Source: an uncultured Streptococcus sp.
Lineage (GTDB): Bacteria; Bacillota; Bacilli; Lactobacillales; Streptococcaceae
Length of the DNA stretch: 18,684 nt
NCBI RefSeq assembly: GCF_938036805.1
Contig: NZ_CALHWC010000013.1
Location: forward strand, 1 to 18,684
Reading direction: 5' to 3'
Of the stretch, positions 7,787-14,979 are shown piece after piece. The notes beneath the pieces were generated by a model. It searched no databases. It was not told where the DNA came from and saw only the letters and a program-made list of their open reading frames with translations. Numbering within the stretch: the stretch's first letter is position 1; each line of letters opens with the position of its first letter. The position numbers were made by a program, and so were the translations under genes.

Positions 7787-8527
7787 TTATACGTTAAGCA
7801 CCTTATCCAAGAAGTCCTTGAGACGTGGATGCTGAGGGTTATCGAAGATTTGGTCTGGTTTGCCGTCTTCTAGGAATTCACCGTCAGCAGTAAAGATGAC
7901 GCGATTAGCGACCTGACGGGCAAAGCCCATTTCGTGAGTCACAATCAGCATGGTCATGCCCTGTTGAGCCAGATCCTTCATAACGTTGAGAACGTCACCA
8001 ACCATTTCAGGGTCAAGGGCAGAAGTCGGTTCGTCAAAGAGCATAATGTCCGGGTTCATAGCCAATCCTCGAGCGATGGCCACCCGCTGTTTTTGTCCTC
8101 CTGACAAACTGTCTGGTTTGGCATCAGCCTTGTCTGCCAGCCCAACCTTCTCCAAGAGCTCCATACCAAGCTTGTCTGCATCAGCTTGGCTCATTCGCTT
8201 GTGCTCAACAGGAGCGAAGGTGATATTTTGCAGGACAGTCATGTGTGGGAAGAGGTTGAAGTGCTGGAACACCATTCCGATGTCTTCACGAACATGGTCC
8301 ACGTTGGTAGCCTTATCTGTCAAATCATAACCGTTGACAGTAATGGTCCCACTGGTTACTTCTTCAAGCAGGTTTAGGCTGCGTAGGAAAGTTGATTTAC
8401 CTGATCCAGAAGGACCAATGATACAAACAACATCTCCCTCATAAAACTTCGCACTAATCCCTTTTAGGACTTCATTTTCCCCATAGTATTTATGTAAATC
8501 ATTAACATCAATTTTTAATTTAGCCAT
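7787..8527 (-). CDS. glnQ: Amino-acid ABC importer ATPase (glutamine type)
   Basis: A 246-residue ATP-binding subunit of a polar amino-acid importer, which powers uptake through the permease encoded just upstream. Walker A is GPSGSGKST (38-46) and the Q-loop lies in VFQHFNLFPH near 87. The signature LSGGQKQR starts at 141, Walker B is IMLFDEPTSALD (161-172) and the switch histidine is in THEMGF (His198). All catalytic residues are present and length matches GlnQ/HisP ATPases. Its ATG overlaps the glnP stop codon (TAATG), so translation is coupled and stoichiometric production is likely. A strong terminator follows. Confidence 0.93.
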   Translation of the reverse strand: MAKLKIDVNDLHKYYGENEVLKGISAKFYEGDVVCIIGPSGSGKSTFLRSLNLLEEVTSGTITVNGYDLTDKATNVDHVREDIGMVFQHFNLFPHMTVLQNITFAPVEHKRMSQADADKLGMELLEKVGLADKADAKPDSLSGGQKQRVAIARGLAMNPDIMLFDEPTSALDPEMVGDVLNVMKDLAQQGMTMLIVTHEMGFARQVANRVIFTADGEFLEDGKPDQIFDNPQHPRLKDFLDKVLNV

Positions 8528-10701
8528 TAGTGAATCCTCTTTTCTAAGCGTTTAGCCAATCTTGTTAAGAGTGTGATGATGACCAAGTAAAGCACTGCTA
8601 GGATAGCATACATCTTGAAGCTCTGATAGTTACGGGCAATGATGATTTTACCTGTTTGGAAGAGCTCAACAAGTCCGATAGCTGATACGATAGTTGTATC
8701 CTTGAGAGCGATGACGAACTGGTTGACAAAGTTTGGTAGCATAATCTTGGTTGCTTGAGGCAGGATAATCTTGCGCATGGTCTTTCCGTACGAGATACCC
8801 AGACTTCGGCTAGCTTCCATCTGTCCGACTGGAACGGCTTGAATTCCTCCGCGAACAATCTCAGCGATATATGCACCAGCATTGAGGGACAGGGCAATGG
8901 TCCCTGCGACAAAGTCGTTAATCGGACTCTGTTGACCGGTCATAGATTCAAGGAAGTTTGGAATTCCCCAGAAAATGAAGGCTGCCAGAATCATGAGTGG
9001 AATACCACGAATAACGTCAACAAAAATTTCTGAAATAATGCGAAGCGCTTTGATTGGGCTGACGCTAAACATCCCAAAGATAATCCCGATGACCATGGCA
9101 ATGGCAAAGGAGATCAGTGCTAAAGCAATGGTAATTCCAAGTCCGCTCAAAAGTTGTTTGTAGTTGTTTTGGAGAAGTCCCCAGATAGTTGTTTCGTCAA
9201 CGGTTGTAGAATCATCTTGATTAGCTGAGAGATATTTATCAAGGATTTCTTGATATTTACCATTCGCTTTCAGATTAGCCAGGCCGTTATTGAACATCTC
9301 GATGAGTTCAGGGTTGGTTCCTTTTTTCACTGCAAAAGCAAGATTACCACTAGGGGTTCCCTCGATTGGTGTTTTCATTTTCTTGCCTTGGTTGATGGCA
9401 TATTTGACAACGGGCTCATCATCCATAATAGCAGCGACAGAGCCAGAATTCAGACTATCATACATAGAAGAACCGTCTGAAAAAGTTTTGATTTTGTAGC
9501 CGTATTTGCTTTGATTTTCGACGAGGAAGGTTTGAGAGGATGTACCATTCTTAACTCCGACAGTCTTTCCTTTCAAGTCGTCATAAGAGGCAATATCGCT
9601 TGATTCTGTCACCGCAAGGATAGAGTTAGCAGTGTAGTATGGTTCAGAGAAATCAAAGGTTTCTTTGCGTGCCTCCGTCACAGACATCCCAGCAATCATC
9701 CCGTCAGCTTGGCCAGATTGAACGGCGTTGATGGCAGCGTCAAAACCAGGGTTAGAAATTTCAAGTGTAAAACCTTGGTCTTCGGCAATGGCTTTGATCA
9801 AGTCCATGTCAATACCAGTATATTGGTTGCTATCATTTTGGAAAACGAAAGGAGCAAAGGATGAGTCGCTGGCAATCGTATATTTAGCTTTGACTGGAGT
9901 GGCTTTTTGTCCAGACTTGGTTGTAGTCTCTGGTACTGCTGAATTTGTTGAAGTTTTGGAAGCAGCAGTCCACTTGTTGATGATGTCCTTCAAGGTACCA
10001 TCTTTTTTCATCTGAGCCAAGGCTTCGTTAAACTCAGTGACTAGGTATTCGTATTTGCTGCCTTTTTTGACACCAAATGCGAAGCTACCAACAGCCTCAC
10101 CCTTCATTGAGATTTTCAAATCTTGCCCTTGACTGATTGCATACTCGATAACGGGTTGGTCATCCATGGCTGCGTCAACCGCTCCGGCTGCTAGGCTGTT
10201 ATACATGAGGTCGCCTGTATCAAATGTTTTGATAGTAAAACCGTACTTGTCCTTAATTTTTTCAAGGAAACGTTGCGCGGCAGTACCATTTTTGACACCG
10301 ACTGTTTTTCCTTTAAGTTGATCGTAAGACCTTATTGTATTCGCCTTGGTCGTTGCAATGACAACTTTTGTGTCATAATATGTATCAGACATGGTAAAGA
10401 CTTTTTCACGTTCAGCAGTCTTAGTCATACCTGCCATAATGGCATCGGCCTGTCCTGCTTGAACCGCATTAACAGCCGCATCAAAGCCAGGGAAGGACAT
10501 TTCATATTCCCAACCTTTAATGTCAGCTACTTTATTGATAATATCAACATCAATTCCTTTATATGTCTGGTCTACGTCTTTAAATTCAAATGGGGCGTAA
10601 GCCGTGTCAGATACGATTTTGATAGTATCTGCATGAATAGTTGTCCCTAATGCAAAGATAGGGAACAATGCTAGCAGAAAAGCTATGATTTTTTTCTTCA
10701 T
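8527..10701 (-). CDS. glnP: Fused double substrate-binding/permease subunit of glutamine-type ABC importer
   Basis: A 724-residue fusion that captures glutamine/asparagine-type amino acids outside the cell and translocates them with GlnQ. The order is a Sec signal peptide (1-24, MKKKIIAFLLAL then cleavage near IHA/D, no lipobox cysteine), binding domain 1 (about 25-250) and a Ser/Thr-rich linker. Binding domain 2 (about 272-493) and the permease domain (about 508-724) follow. The two binding domains are clear paralogues, each with APF...Y.GID.D and KTVGVKNGT segments. The permease holds the ATPase-contact EAA-like loop (GGIQAVPVGQMEASRSLG). Size and architecture match the GlnP of Lactococcus/Streptococcus GlnPQ, in which both tandem domains bind substrate. 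It has a good promoter and an AAAGGAG site; glnQ follows with overlap. Exact substrate specificity is not visible. Confidence 0.93.
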   Translation of the reverse strand: MKKKIIAFLLALFPIFALGTTIHADTIKIVSDTAYAPFEFKDVDQTYKGIDVDIINKVADIKGWEYEMSFPGFDAAVNAVQAGQADAIMAGMTKTAEREKVFTMSDTYYDTKVVIATTKANTIRSYDQLKGKTVGVKNGTAAQRFLEKIKDKYGFTIKTFDTGDLMYNSLAAGAVDAAMDDQPVIEYAISQGQDLKISMKGEAVGSFAFGVKKGSKYEYLVTEFNEALAQMKKDGTLKDIINKWTAASKTSTNSAVPETTTKSGQKATPVKAKYTIASDSSFAPFVFQNDSNQYTGIDMDLIKAIAEDQGFTLEISNPGFDAAINAVQSGQADGMIAGMSVTEARKETFDFSEPYYTANSILAVTESSDIASYDDLKGKTVGVKNGTSSQTFLVENQSKYGYKIKTFSDGSSMYDSLNSGSVAAIMDDEPVVKYAINQGKKMKTPIEGTPSGNLAFAVKKGTNPELIEMFNNGLANLKANGKYQEILDKYLSANQDDSTTVDETTIWGLLQNNYKQLLSGLGITIALALISFAIAMVIGIIFGMFSVSPIKALRIISEIFVDVIRGIPLMILAAFIFWGIPNFLESMTGQQSPINDFVAGTIALSLNAGAYIAEIVRGGIQAVPVGQMEASRSLGISYGKTMRKIILPQATKIMLPNFVNQFVIALKDTTIVSAIGLVELFQTGKIIIARNYQSFKMYAILAVLYLVIITLLTRLAKRLEKRIH

Positions 10702-10731
10702 ACTTTCTCTCCTTTGTTAGAATATTGTCTG

Positions 10732-10760
10732 ATTATATCAGAAAAATTTGAAAAAGGCAA
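10732..10760 (-). promoter_or_regulatory. Promoter of glnPQ
   Basis: -35 TTGCCT (10760-10755), 17-bp spacer, -10 TATAAT (10737-10732) with an upstream TG that makes an extended -10. The predicted start is about 25 nt before the glnP start codon, and AAAGGAG precedes the ATG. Confidence 0.75.
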
Positions 10761-10773
10761 ATATTTTCCGTTT

Positions 10774-10798
10774 CATATGTTACATCTTCTGACATATG
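10774..10798. promoter_or_regulatory. Inverted repeat between divergent promoters
   Basis: CATATGT (10774-10780) and ACATATG (10792-10798) form a 7-bp inverted repeat with an 11-nt spacer. It sits between the -35 regions of glnPQ and of the T7SS locus. Candidate regulator site; no direct evidence. Confidence 0.3.
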
Positions 10799-10826
10799 CT
10801 GTGACAATGATATTATTAAGCGTTGT

Positions 10827-10855
10827 TTTACTTTGCTTGGATAATATGCTAGAAT
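10827..10855 (+). promoter_or_regulatory. Candidate promoter of the LXG toxin operon
   Basis: Extended -10 TGCTAGAAT (10847-10855) with a weak -35 (TTTACT, 10827-10832) at 17-bp spacing. It predicts a leader of about 25 nt before the first gene at 10889. No other promoter is evident before the downstream genes. Confidence 0.5.
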
Positions 10856-10888
10856 TGAGACACAAATGTGGGTTTGAAGGAAATTTAT

Positions 10889-11182
10889 ATGAAACAAATT
10901 AAAAGTGATATTTTGATTGCCCAACAATTAGGGACCGCTTTGAAAACTGGGGCGGAAGCACTCATTAGTATTGCAGATGCTTATAAAGATGAGCAAACTA
11001 AGCTTTTGGGAAATGATTCTGTACATCATGCAATAGCGCTTTCTCAAAATAAGGCTAAGGATATTTCGGCTGCTATTCAATCAGTTTGCGTCAATATCCA
11101 AACCGTTGCAGAGGGATTTCAAGCTATTGATGAGGCTAGTGCCAGTAAATTTCAGCTGATGGAGGGCCGAAATCGTGAATAA
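10889..11182 (+). CDS. Lap1-type T7SS targeting partner (DUF3130 / SACOL2603-like family)
   Basis: A 97-residue, mostly helical protein without a signal peptide or membrane segment. Such small WXG100-like proteins precede LXG toxin genes, bind the LXG domain with a second helical partner, and target the toxin to the type VII secretion ATPase. Visible features are a first helix (IAQQLGTALKTGAEALISIADAY), a turn around LLGNDSVHH, and a second helix ending GFQAIDEASASKF. The last contains an F-x-x-x-D motif (FQAID), reported as a targeting element in Lap1 proteins. The ATG at 10889 is chosen because GAAGGAAA lies 5-6 nt upstream; a GTG at 10868 would add seven residues without a better site. Its stop overlaps the next gene by 8 nt. 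Family assignment rests on size, helix pattern and position. Confidence 0.72.
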   Translation: MKQIKSDILIAQQLGTALKTGAEALISIADAYKDEQTKLLGNDSVHHAIALSQNKAKDISAAIQSVCVNIQTVAEGFQAIDEASASKFQLMEGRNRE

Positions 11183-11534
11183 AGAGCAGAAGCTCTATGA
11201 GCTGAGAAAAGAGGAAGAAAGGCTGCTTCGACAGGAGGAAAGCCTGCTGAAGGAAAAAAGGATGCTGGAGAATCAAATAGAGGATTTTGAAAGGTACTGT
11301 TCAGATGCACAAACCCAGATCTGGGATTCTTTCGAGACTTATCCTTATTCTAGAATCTTTTTTGAGCAGTTGCAGTCAGAGGCATCCCATGAGTCACGAA
11401 TAATTTCTGAAAGCTTCTTTGATGATTTGGATAAAGTGAATCTTCAAAAGTGGAAGTTAGAAGATGATTTAAATGATGTCTATTACGAGCGTATCAGAAT
11501 CAACCAACTGACGGATGAAGAAGATGGGAATTGA
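11175..11534 (+). CDS. Lap2-type T7SS targeting partner (DUF3958-like, coiled coil)
   Basis: A 119-residue, highly charged helical protein. Residues 1-45 form a Lys/Glu/Leu-rich coiled coil (LRKEEERLLRQEESLLKEKR). A second helical region lies at about 85-115, with an aromatic-rich centre (WDSFETYPYSRIFFEQL). Proteins of this size and composition lie between Lap1 and LXG genes in streptococci, and the pair binds the LXG domain for export. The GTG start at 11175 is supported by GGAGGG at 11161-11166. The gene overlaps Lap1 upstream by 8 nt and the LXG gene downstream by 11 nt, indicating one coupled operon. It looks intact although the toxin is broken. Confidence 0.68.
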   Translation: MNKEQKLYELRKEEERLLRQEESLLKEKRMLENQIEDFERYCSDAQTQIWDSFETYPYSRIFFEQLQSEASHESRIISESFFDDLDKVNLQKWKLEDDLNDVYYERIRINQLTDEEDGN

Positions 11535-13394
11535 AGTTTATTGCGGAAGTTTAGATGCTCAGACCGAGGGTACAACAATTATGACTAGAAGCTAGTTGGA
11601 GAGCTATAAAGAATTGGGAAAGGCTCTGGAACAAGCGGAGAATTCCGCGTCCTACTTATCGGGTAAAGCTTATGATTCTTTTAGAGCTTTCATTAGCGAT
11701 GTCATTGTTCCTTTAAAGGAAGCAGGAGTATCCTTATCTGAAGCGACTCAGACAGATGTGCAATCTCTTTCAAAAAGTATCGTACACAAGTTGCGGATGA
11801 GGATTTACAGGAGGATAAGTTGGTAGAGGATATTCAGCGTTATGACCAATTTATTGCAGCTAATCTGGAATTGATAGATGCCATTGTGACAAGTAAGTCC
11901 ACCAGTCCTGGTAGTTTTCAACGGCTACAGGGGCTGCAGAAGCTGAGCGACACCTATACTGCAGCTCGAAAAGAGCTTCAGGAAAAGTTGGATAAACTCC
12001 GAGCTTTTAATGCCAGTTCGTCTGAAATATTCGGAGATATTGATGCTTTGGCGCAAGCGATTGATACTGGTGTGGGGCAGCTAGCCAGCTCTTGGGATGC
12101 TAATACAGGAACCTATGGTGTTCCTGCGGATTTGTCATGGACGATAGTGGCGAGTGAGATAAAAGCGAATCGTGCTTTTGCTAAGAAATATCAGATTGAG
12201 CGACCGCACAATCTGTCATGGAAGGAATACAATTCTTATATCACAGGACTGCGCCAACAGGCCGAAGAGTTGAAGAAAGTTGATGGCTGGGATGATGAGG
12301 CTGTAAAGAATTATATCAATCAGGTTAAATCAAGCACAGCAAAACTTCAGACAGGTCAAGAGTTTTATAATAAACGTGACGAACTATATGCTCAAACAAA
12401 GGAAGTAGGCTCTGACGTCTACACAGGCATGTATGCAGCAAGTAAGATGAGTTCCAGAGAAAAATTAGAATTAGTTCTCAAACATTTAGGAGCTGAAGTA
12501 GATGAACATAATTTCATGCATTTAACCAGTGCTACTCATAAATTTTCTGATAAAATGCCACCTCATGGAGATTTTTTAATGTATTTTAGAAAAGATGTAA
12601 TTTTGACTTTTAAGGACAAATCGCTTAAGGAAGATAAATCTGGTTTAGGTCAACAAGTTCATCTTTTCCGCTATTATCTTGATCGTCAAGTAATTTATTA
12701 TATTCGAAATAACTATGAGGGAGCTAGTGATTATGAAAAGCTTTTGGCGTACGGTGAAGAGCAAGGGCTTACCTTTGATTATACTACGGGAGCTAACTAT
12801 CATAATCGTTATGATAAAGATACAGATGTTTTCAGACGTCCTTACAATATGAAAGTTCAAGTTCCTCAAGAAAGCACCTTTGTTCAAGAAAAAGGTTTCA
12901 ATAATGCTCGAATGGTTGAGTTTATTGTAAATCTCGAAACAGGAGAATTTGAGACACAGTGGGATGCCTATGATCAGCATAAGCTGCCTGACGGTAGATA
13001 TGATTCCAATCCAGAACATTATACTCATGATGAATTGCATGAAGTTGCTAATACAGAGTCCTTTAACTACGGTCCATCAAAAGGGAATAATGACGCAGTC
13101 ACAGGAATTTATGCTGATCAACATAATAGATTGGATGTTACACAGCCAGCGGACTCTGAACTCAGGCAAAAAGCCAAGAGTATCTTCAAATCTGAAGACG
13201 ATTTGGGTAAAAAGGGCGGTCAGTATGCAGATATTGCAAAAGGAGGAGGACATAAAGATTATGAAGCTTGGCAAGAAAGAACAAAGGGTATGTCCGAAGA
13301 AGAGAAGGTGGAGGAATATAATAAATATAAAGAATATGCTAGTAACTTTGATGATGTCCCTGGCTATAGCAACTATTCTAATAGTAATACCTAA
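11524..13394 (+). pseudogene. LXG-domain T7SS toxin gene, disrupted by a stop codon and a frameshift
   Basis: Remnant of a secreted polymorphic toxin. The original start is ATG 11524 (MGIEVYCGSLDAQTEG...), overlapping Lap2 by 11 nt. The LXG domain is recognisable from YLSGKAYDSFRAF and VIVPLKEAG, then KKYRTQVADEDLQEDKLVED after the frame is corrected. Lesion 1 is an in-frame TAG at 11593-11595 (codon 24). Lesion 2 is a one-base loss in the A tract at 11772-11776, which moves the frame so that the rest is read from about 11763 to 13394. Repaired, the protein would have about 623 residues: LXG about 1-220, toxin domain about 300-600 (HLFRYYLDRQVIYYI, HNRYDKDTD, NTESFNYG), polar tail to the end. 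The toxin domain may belong to DUF3114 or a TelC-like group; this is uncertain. The fragment from 11820 could be translated alone but would lack the export domain. The 3' end overlaps the first immunity gene. Confidence 0.75.
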
Positions 13395-13983
13395 GATTGG
13401 AACCCCTCATAATGCTCGAGATATTCTGGAGAAGAAACGCTTTGTATTTGTTCAGAATCCTAAGTTTATAGAGAGTAGGGGTGAGGATTATGGTAAGGGA
13501 TTTGATTTAGGTGAAAATGCTTTTTTTAATCCCAATAACGTAGCAGTAAAAAAAGGAAAAAAGCATGGTGGATTTAGCACAGATGATTCTGAAAAAACTT
13601 TTAATAAAATCAAGAGAAACGAATTTTCCTCTGCACTCTTAAATTCGCATATCACAACTGATGAAATAAAGAAATCAAAATACCAAGTAGTATTAAGCAC
13701 GGAATCGGTAGTAGATAAGTCCTTGTTTGAAAGTAAATTTGTTCCAGAATTAGAACTCAAGTATGCTTTAAAGGAACAAGAATTTTCCAAAATTCGCATC
13801 ACATATAACAAAGAGTTTCTGCCAACCAAGATAGAGTGGTATTATAAAGGCGAGGAAGGTCTTAAATGGTACACTTGGCGGACTTATTCATATCCCTTCA
13901 AGAATAAGGCAGAGTTTGATAAACGGTTAGACGAAGAAATAGCCAACATTGAAGAGATTGCTAGAGAAAACGAAGGAGACTAA
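13336..13983 (+). CDS. Membrane-anchored immunity protein, copy 1 (TipC-like)
   Basis: A 215-residue protein with one N-terminal hydrophobic segment (MLVTLMMSLAIATILIV, 1-17) and a polar domain of about 190 residues, predicted outside the membrane. No lipobox cysteine is present. Position directly after an LXG toxin, the anchor, and the beta-rich ending (KIRITYNKEFLPTKIEWYY) suggest the TipC family, which protects cells from the cell-wall-targeting toxin TelC. This is inference, without a database match. The ATG at 13336 lies 59 nt inside the toxin gene, in the +1 frame. An open frame reaches back to 12949, but that part is a shadow of the toxin. No good ribosome binding site is near; GGAGG is about 20 nt upstream, so coupling to toxin translation is likely. 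The C-terminal half is very close to copy 3. Confidence 0.65.
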   Translation: MLVTLMMSLAIATILIVIPKIGTPHNARDILEKKRFVFVQNPKFIESRGEDYGKGFDLGENAFFNPNNVAVKKGKKHGGFSTDDSEKTFNKIKRNEFSSALLNSHITTDEIKKSKYQVVLSTESVVDKSLFESKFVPELELKYALKEQEFSKIRITYNKEFLPTKIEWYYKGEEGLKWYTWRTYSYPFKNKAEFDKRLDEEIANIEEIARENEGD

Positions 13984-14041
13984 TAGCTCTTTCTCACTTC
14001 ATAGTATCAATGAAGCAGAAAGCGAAGAAGGTTAGATAATT
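13984..14041 (+). repeat. Cassette junction spacer 1
   Basis: A short AT-rich spacer, TAGCTCTTTCTCACTT (13984-13999) then a stretch ending GAAGGTTAG (around 14027-14035). It recurs at 14766, 15557 and 17033 after the other near-identical immunity 3' ends. No promoter or terminator is evident, so the array is probably co-transcribed. Confidence 0.6.
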
Positions 14042-14188
14042 GAGGATTGGCAAGAAAGAACAAAGGATATGTCCGAAGATGAAAAAATTGCAGAGTATAA
14101 TAAATATAAAGAGTATGCGAATAAGCTTGGTGCTACTCCTGGTTATAGCGATTATTCTAATAGTAAGGACTATGGTTGGGACCACTAA
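14042..14188 (+). pseudogene. Orphan toxin C-terminal tail, cassette 2
   Basis: Forty-eight codons plus TAA, homologous to the last part of the LXG toxin. EDWQERTKDMSEDEK matches EAWQERTKGMSEEEK of the toxin, followed by YNKYKEYANKLG, TPGYSDYSNS and the ending DYGWDH. An in-frame TAG (14033-14035) sits two codons upstream and there is no start with a good ribosome binding site. It is a fragment of a toxin gene rather than an independent gene. The frame is intact, and its last 74 nt also encode the start of immunity copy 2. Confidence 0.75.
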
Positions 14189-14765
14189 TAACGCTCTGGA
14201 AATTCTTGAGCAGAAACGCTTTGTATTAGTTCAAAATCCCGAGTCTATAAAAAGTAGAGGAAATCATTATGGCAAAGGTTTTGATCTATATGATAAAAAA
14301 TTTTTCAATCCTAATCAGGCTGCTATAAAAGAAAATTCTATTTACGGAGGAGCTAATAACAGTAATGCAACAGAATTTTTTATAAGAATGAAAAACTTTG
14401 AGTTCTCTTCTGCACTCTTAAATTCGAATTTTACAACTGATGAAATAAAAAAATCAAACTATCAAATTACTCGCTCACCTGAATCGCTGGTGAATAAATC
14501 CTTATTGAAAGAAAAATATCCACCTGAATTTGAGTTGCAATACATCTGCAGGGAAGAAGATCAGTTTTCAAAAGTGCGCATCACATACAACAAAGAATTT
14601 CTGCCAACCAAGATAGAGTGGTATTACAAAGGTGAGGAAGGTCTTAAATGGTACACTTGGCGGACTTATTCTTATCCCTTCAAGAATAAGGCAGAATTTG
14701 ATAAAAGGTTAGACGAAGAAATAGCCAACATTGAAGAGATTGCTAGAGAAAACGAAGGGGACTAA
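14115..14765 (+). CDS. Membrane-anchored immunity protein, copy 2 (TipC-like)
   Basis: A 216-residue paralogue of copy 1. The N-terminal anchor MRISLVLLLVIAIILIV is followed by a polar, presumably extracellular domain (GKGFDLYDKKFFNPNQAA, FSKVRITYNKEFLPTKIEWYY, ending ENEGD). The ATG at 14115 is the one conserved in all five copies, just before the anchor. An in-frame ATG at 14079 would add 12 residues including a basic stretch (MKKLQSIINIKS) and has AAAGG about 12 nt upstream, so it is a real alternative. The first 74 nt overlap the orphan toxin tail in the +1 frame. The last 327 bp are almost identical to those of copy 5 (about four differences by eye). Role inferred: extra protection against a toxin variant made by relatives. 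Confidence 0.63.
   Translation: MRISLVLLLVIAIILIVRTMVGTTNNALEILEQKRFVLVQNPESIKSRGNHYGKGFDLYDKKFFNPNQAAIKENSIYGGANNSNATEFFIRMKNFEFSSALLNSNFTTDEIKKSNYQITRSPESLVNKSLLKEKYPPEFELQYICREEDQFSKVRITYNKEFLPTKIEWYYKGEEGLKWYTWRTYSYPFKNKAEFDKRLDEEIANIEEIARENEGD
14439..14765 (+). repeat. Long direct repeat, first copy (pairs with 16706-17032)
   Basis: The 3' half of immunity copy 2 matches that of copy 5 at 16706-17032 over 327 bp, with about four mismatches seen by eye. The 5' halves of the two genes are clearly divergent. Points to recent recombination or gene conversion. Confidence 0.85.
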
Positions 14766-14830
14766 TAGCTCTTTCTCACTTATTTTAATACTGTAGTATC
14801 AATGAAGCAGAAAGCGAGGAAGGTTAGAGA
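14766..14830 (+). repeat. Cassette junction spacer 2
   Basis: Same spacer as at 13984, with a short extra AT-rich segment (TTTTAATACTG) after TAGCTCTTTCTCACTT. No independent signals seen. Confidence 0.55.
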
Positions 14831-14979
14831 ATTGAAGCTTGGCGAGAAAGAACAAAGGTATGTTCGAAGATGAAAAAGTGGCAGAGTATAATAGGTATAA
14901 ATAGTATGCGAATAAGCTTGGTGCTACTCCTAGTTATAGCGACTATACTAATAGTGATGCCTATGCTTGGGACCACTAA
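14831..14979 (+). pseudogene. Orphan toxin C-terminal tail, cassette 3 (decayed)
   Basis: Homologous to the toxin tail (IEAWRERTK ... EYNRYK ... YANKLGATPSYSDYTNS, ending AYAWDH). It has lost one G in AAAGGTATG compared with AAAGGGTATG of the toxin, which shifts the frame, and has TAG at 14902-14904 where the others have GAG. It cannot encode a continuous tail. Only the part that also encodes the immunity anchor remains well preserved. Confidence 0.72.

Noticed and set aside
10273..10650. Open frame on the plus strand opposite glnP
   Set aside because: It is antisense to a well-supported gene with no start signals or recognisable composition; a shadow frame. Similar frames opposite asnS, glnQ and the ABC genes were dropped for the same reason.
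11770..11778. Programmed -1 ribosomal frameshift at the A tract in the LXG gene
   Set aside because: The zero-frame reading TCA AAA AGT does not form a classic X XXY YYZ slippery heptamer, and the upstream TAG would stop ribosomes before they reached it.
11596..11826. Possible restart of the toxin at TTG 11596 after the TAG
   Set aside because: No ribosome binding site precedes it, and the frame still ends at 11826 because of the frameshift, so it would only give a short LXG fragment.
12949..13335. Long open frame continuing upstream of immunity copy 1, giving a 344-residue reading frame
   Set aside because: Its first 129 codons run through the toxin domain in an alternative frame and have no family-like sequence; the immunity homology begins at the ATG at 13336, as in the other copies.
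13984..14041. Promoter in the cassette spacers that would drive each immunity gene separately
   Set aside because: Only a weak TATAGT-like element is seen in one copy (near 15572) and no -35 at proper spacing; not conserved among spacers.
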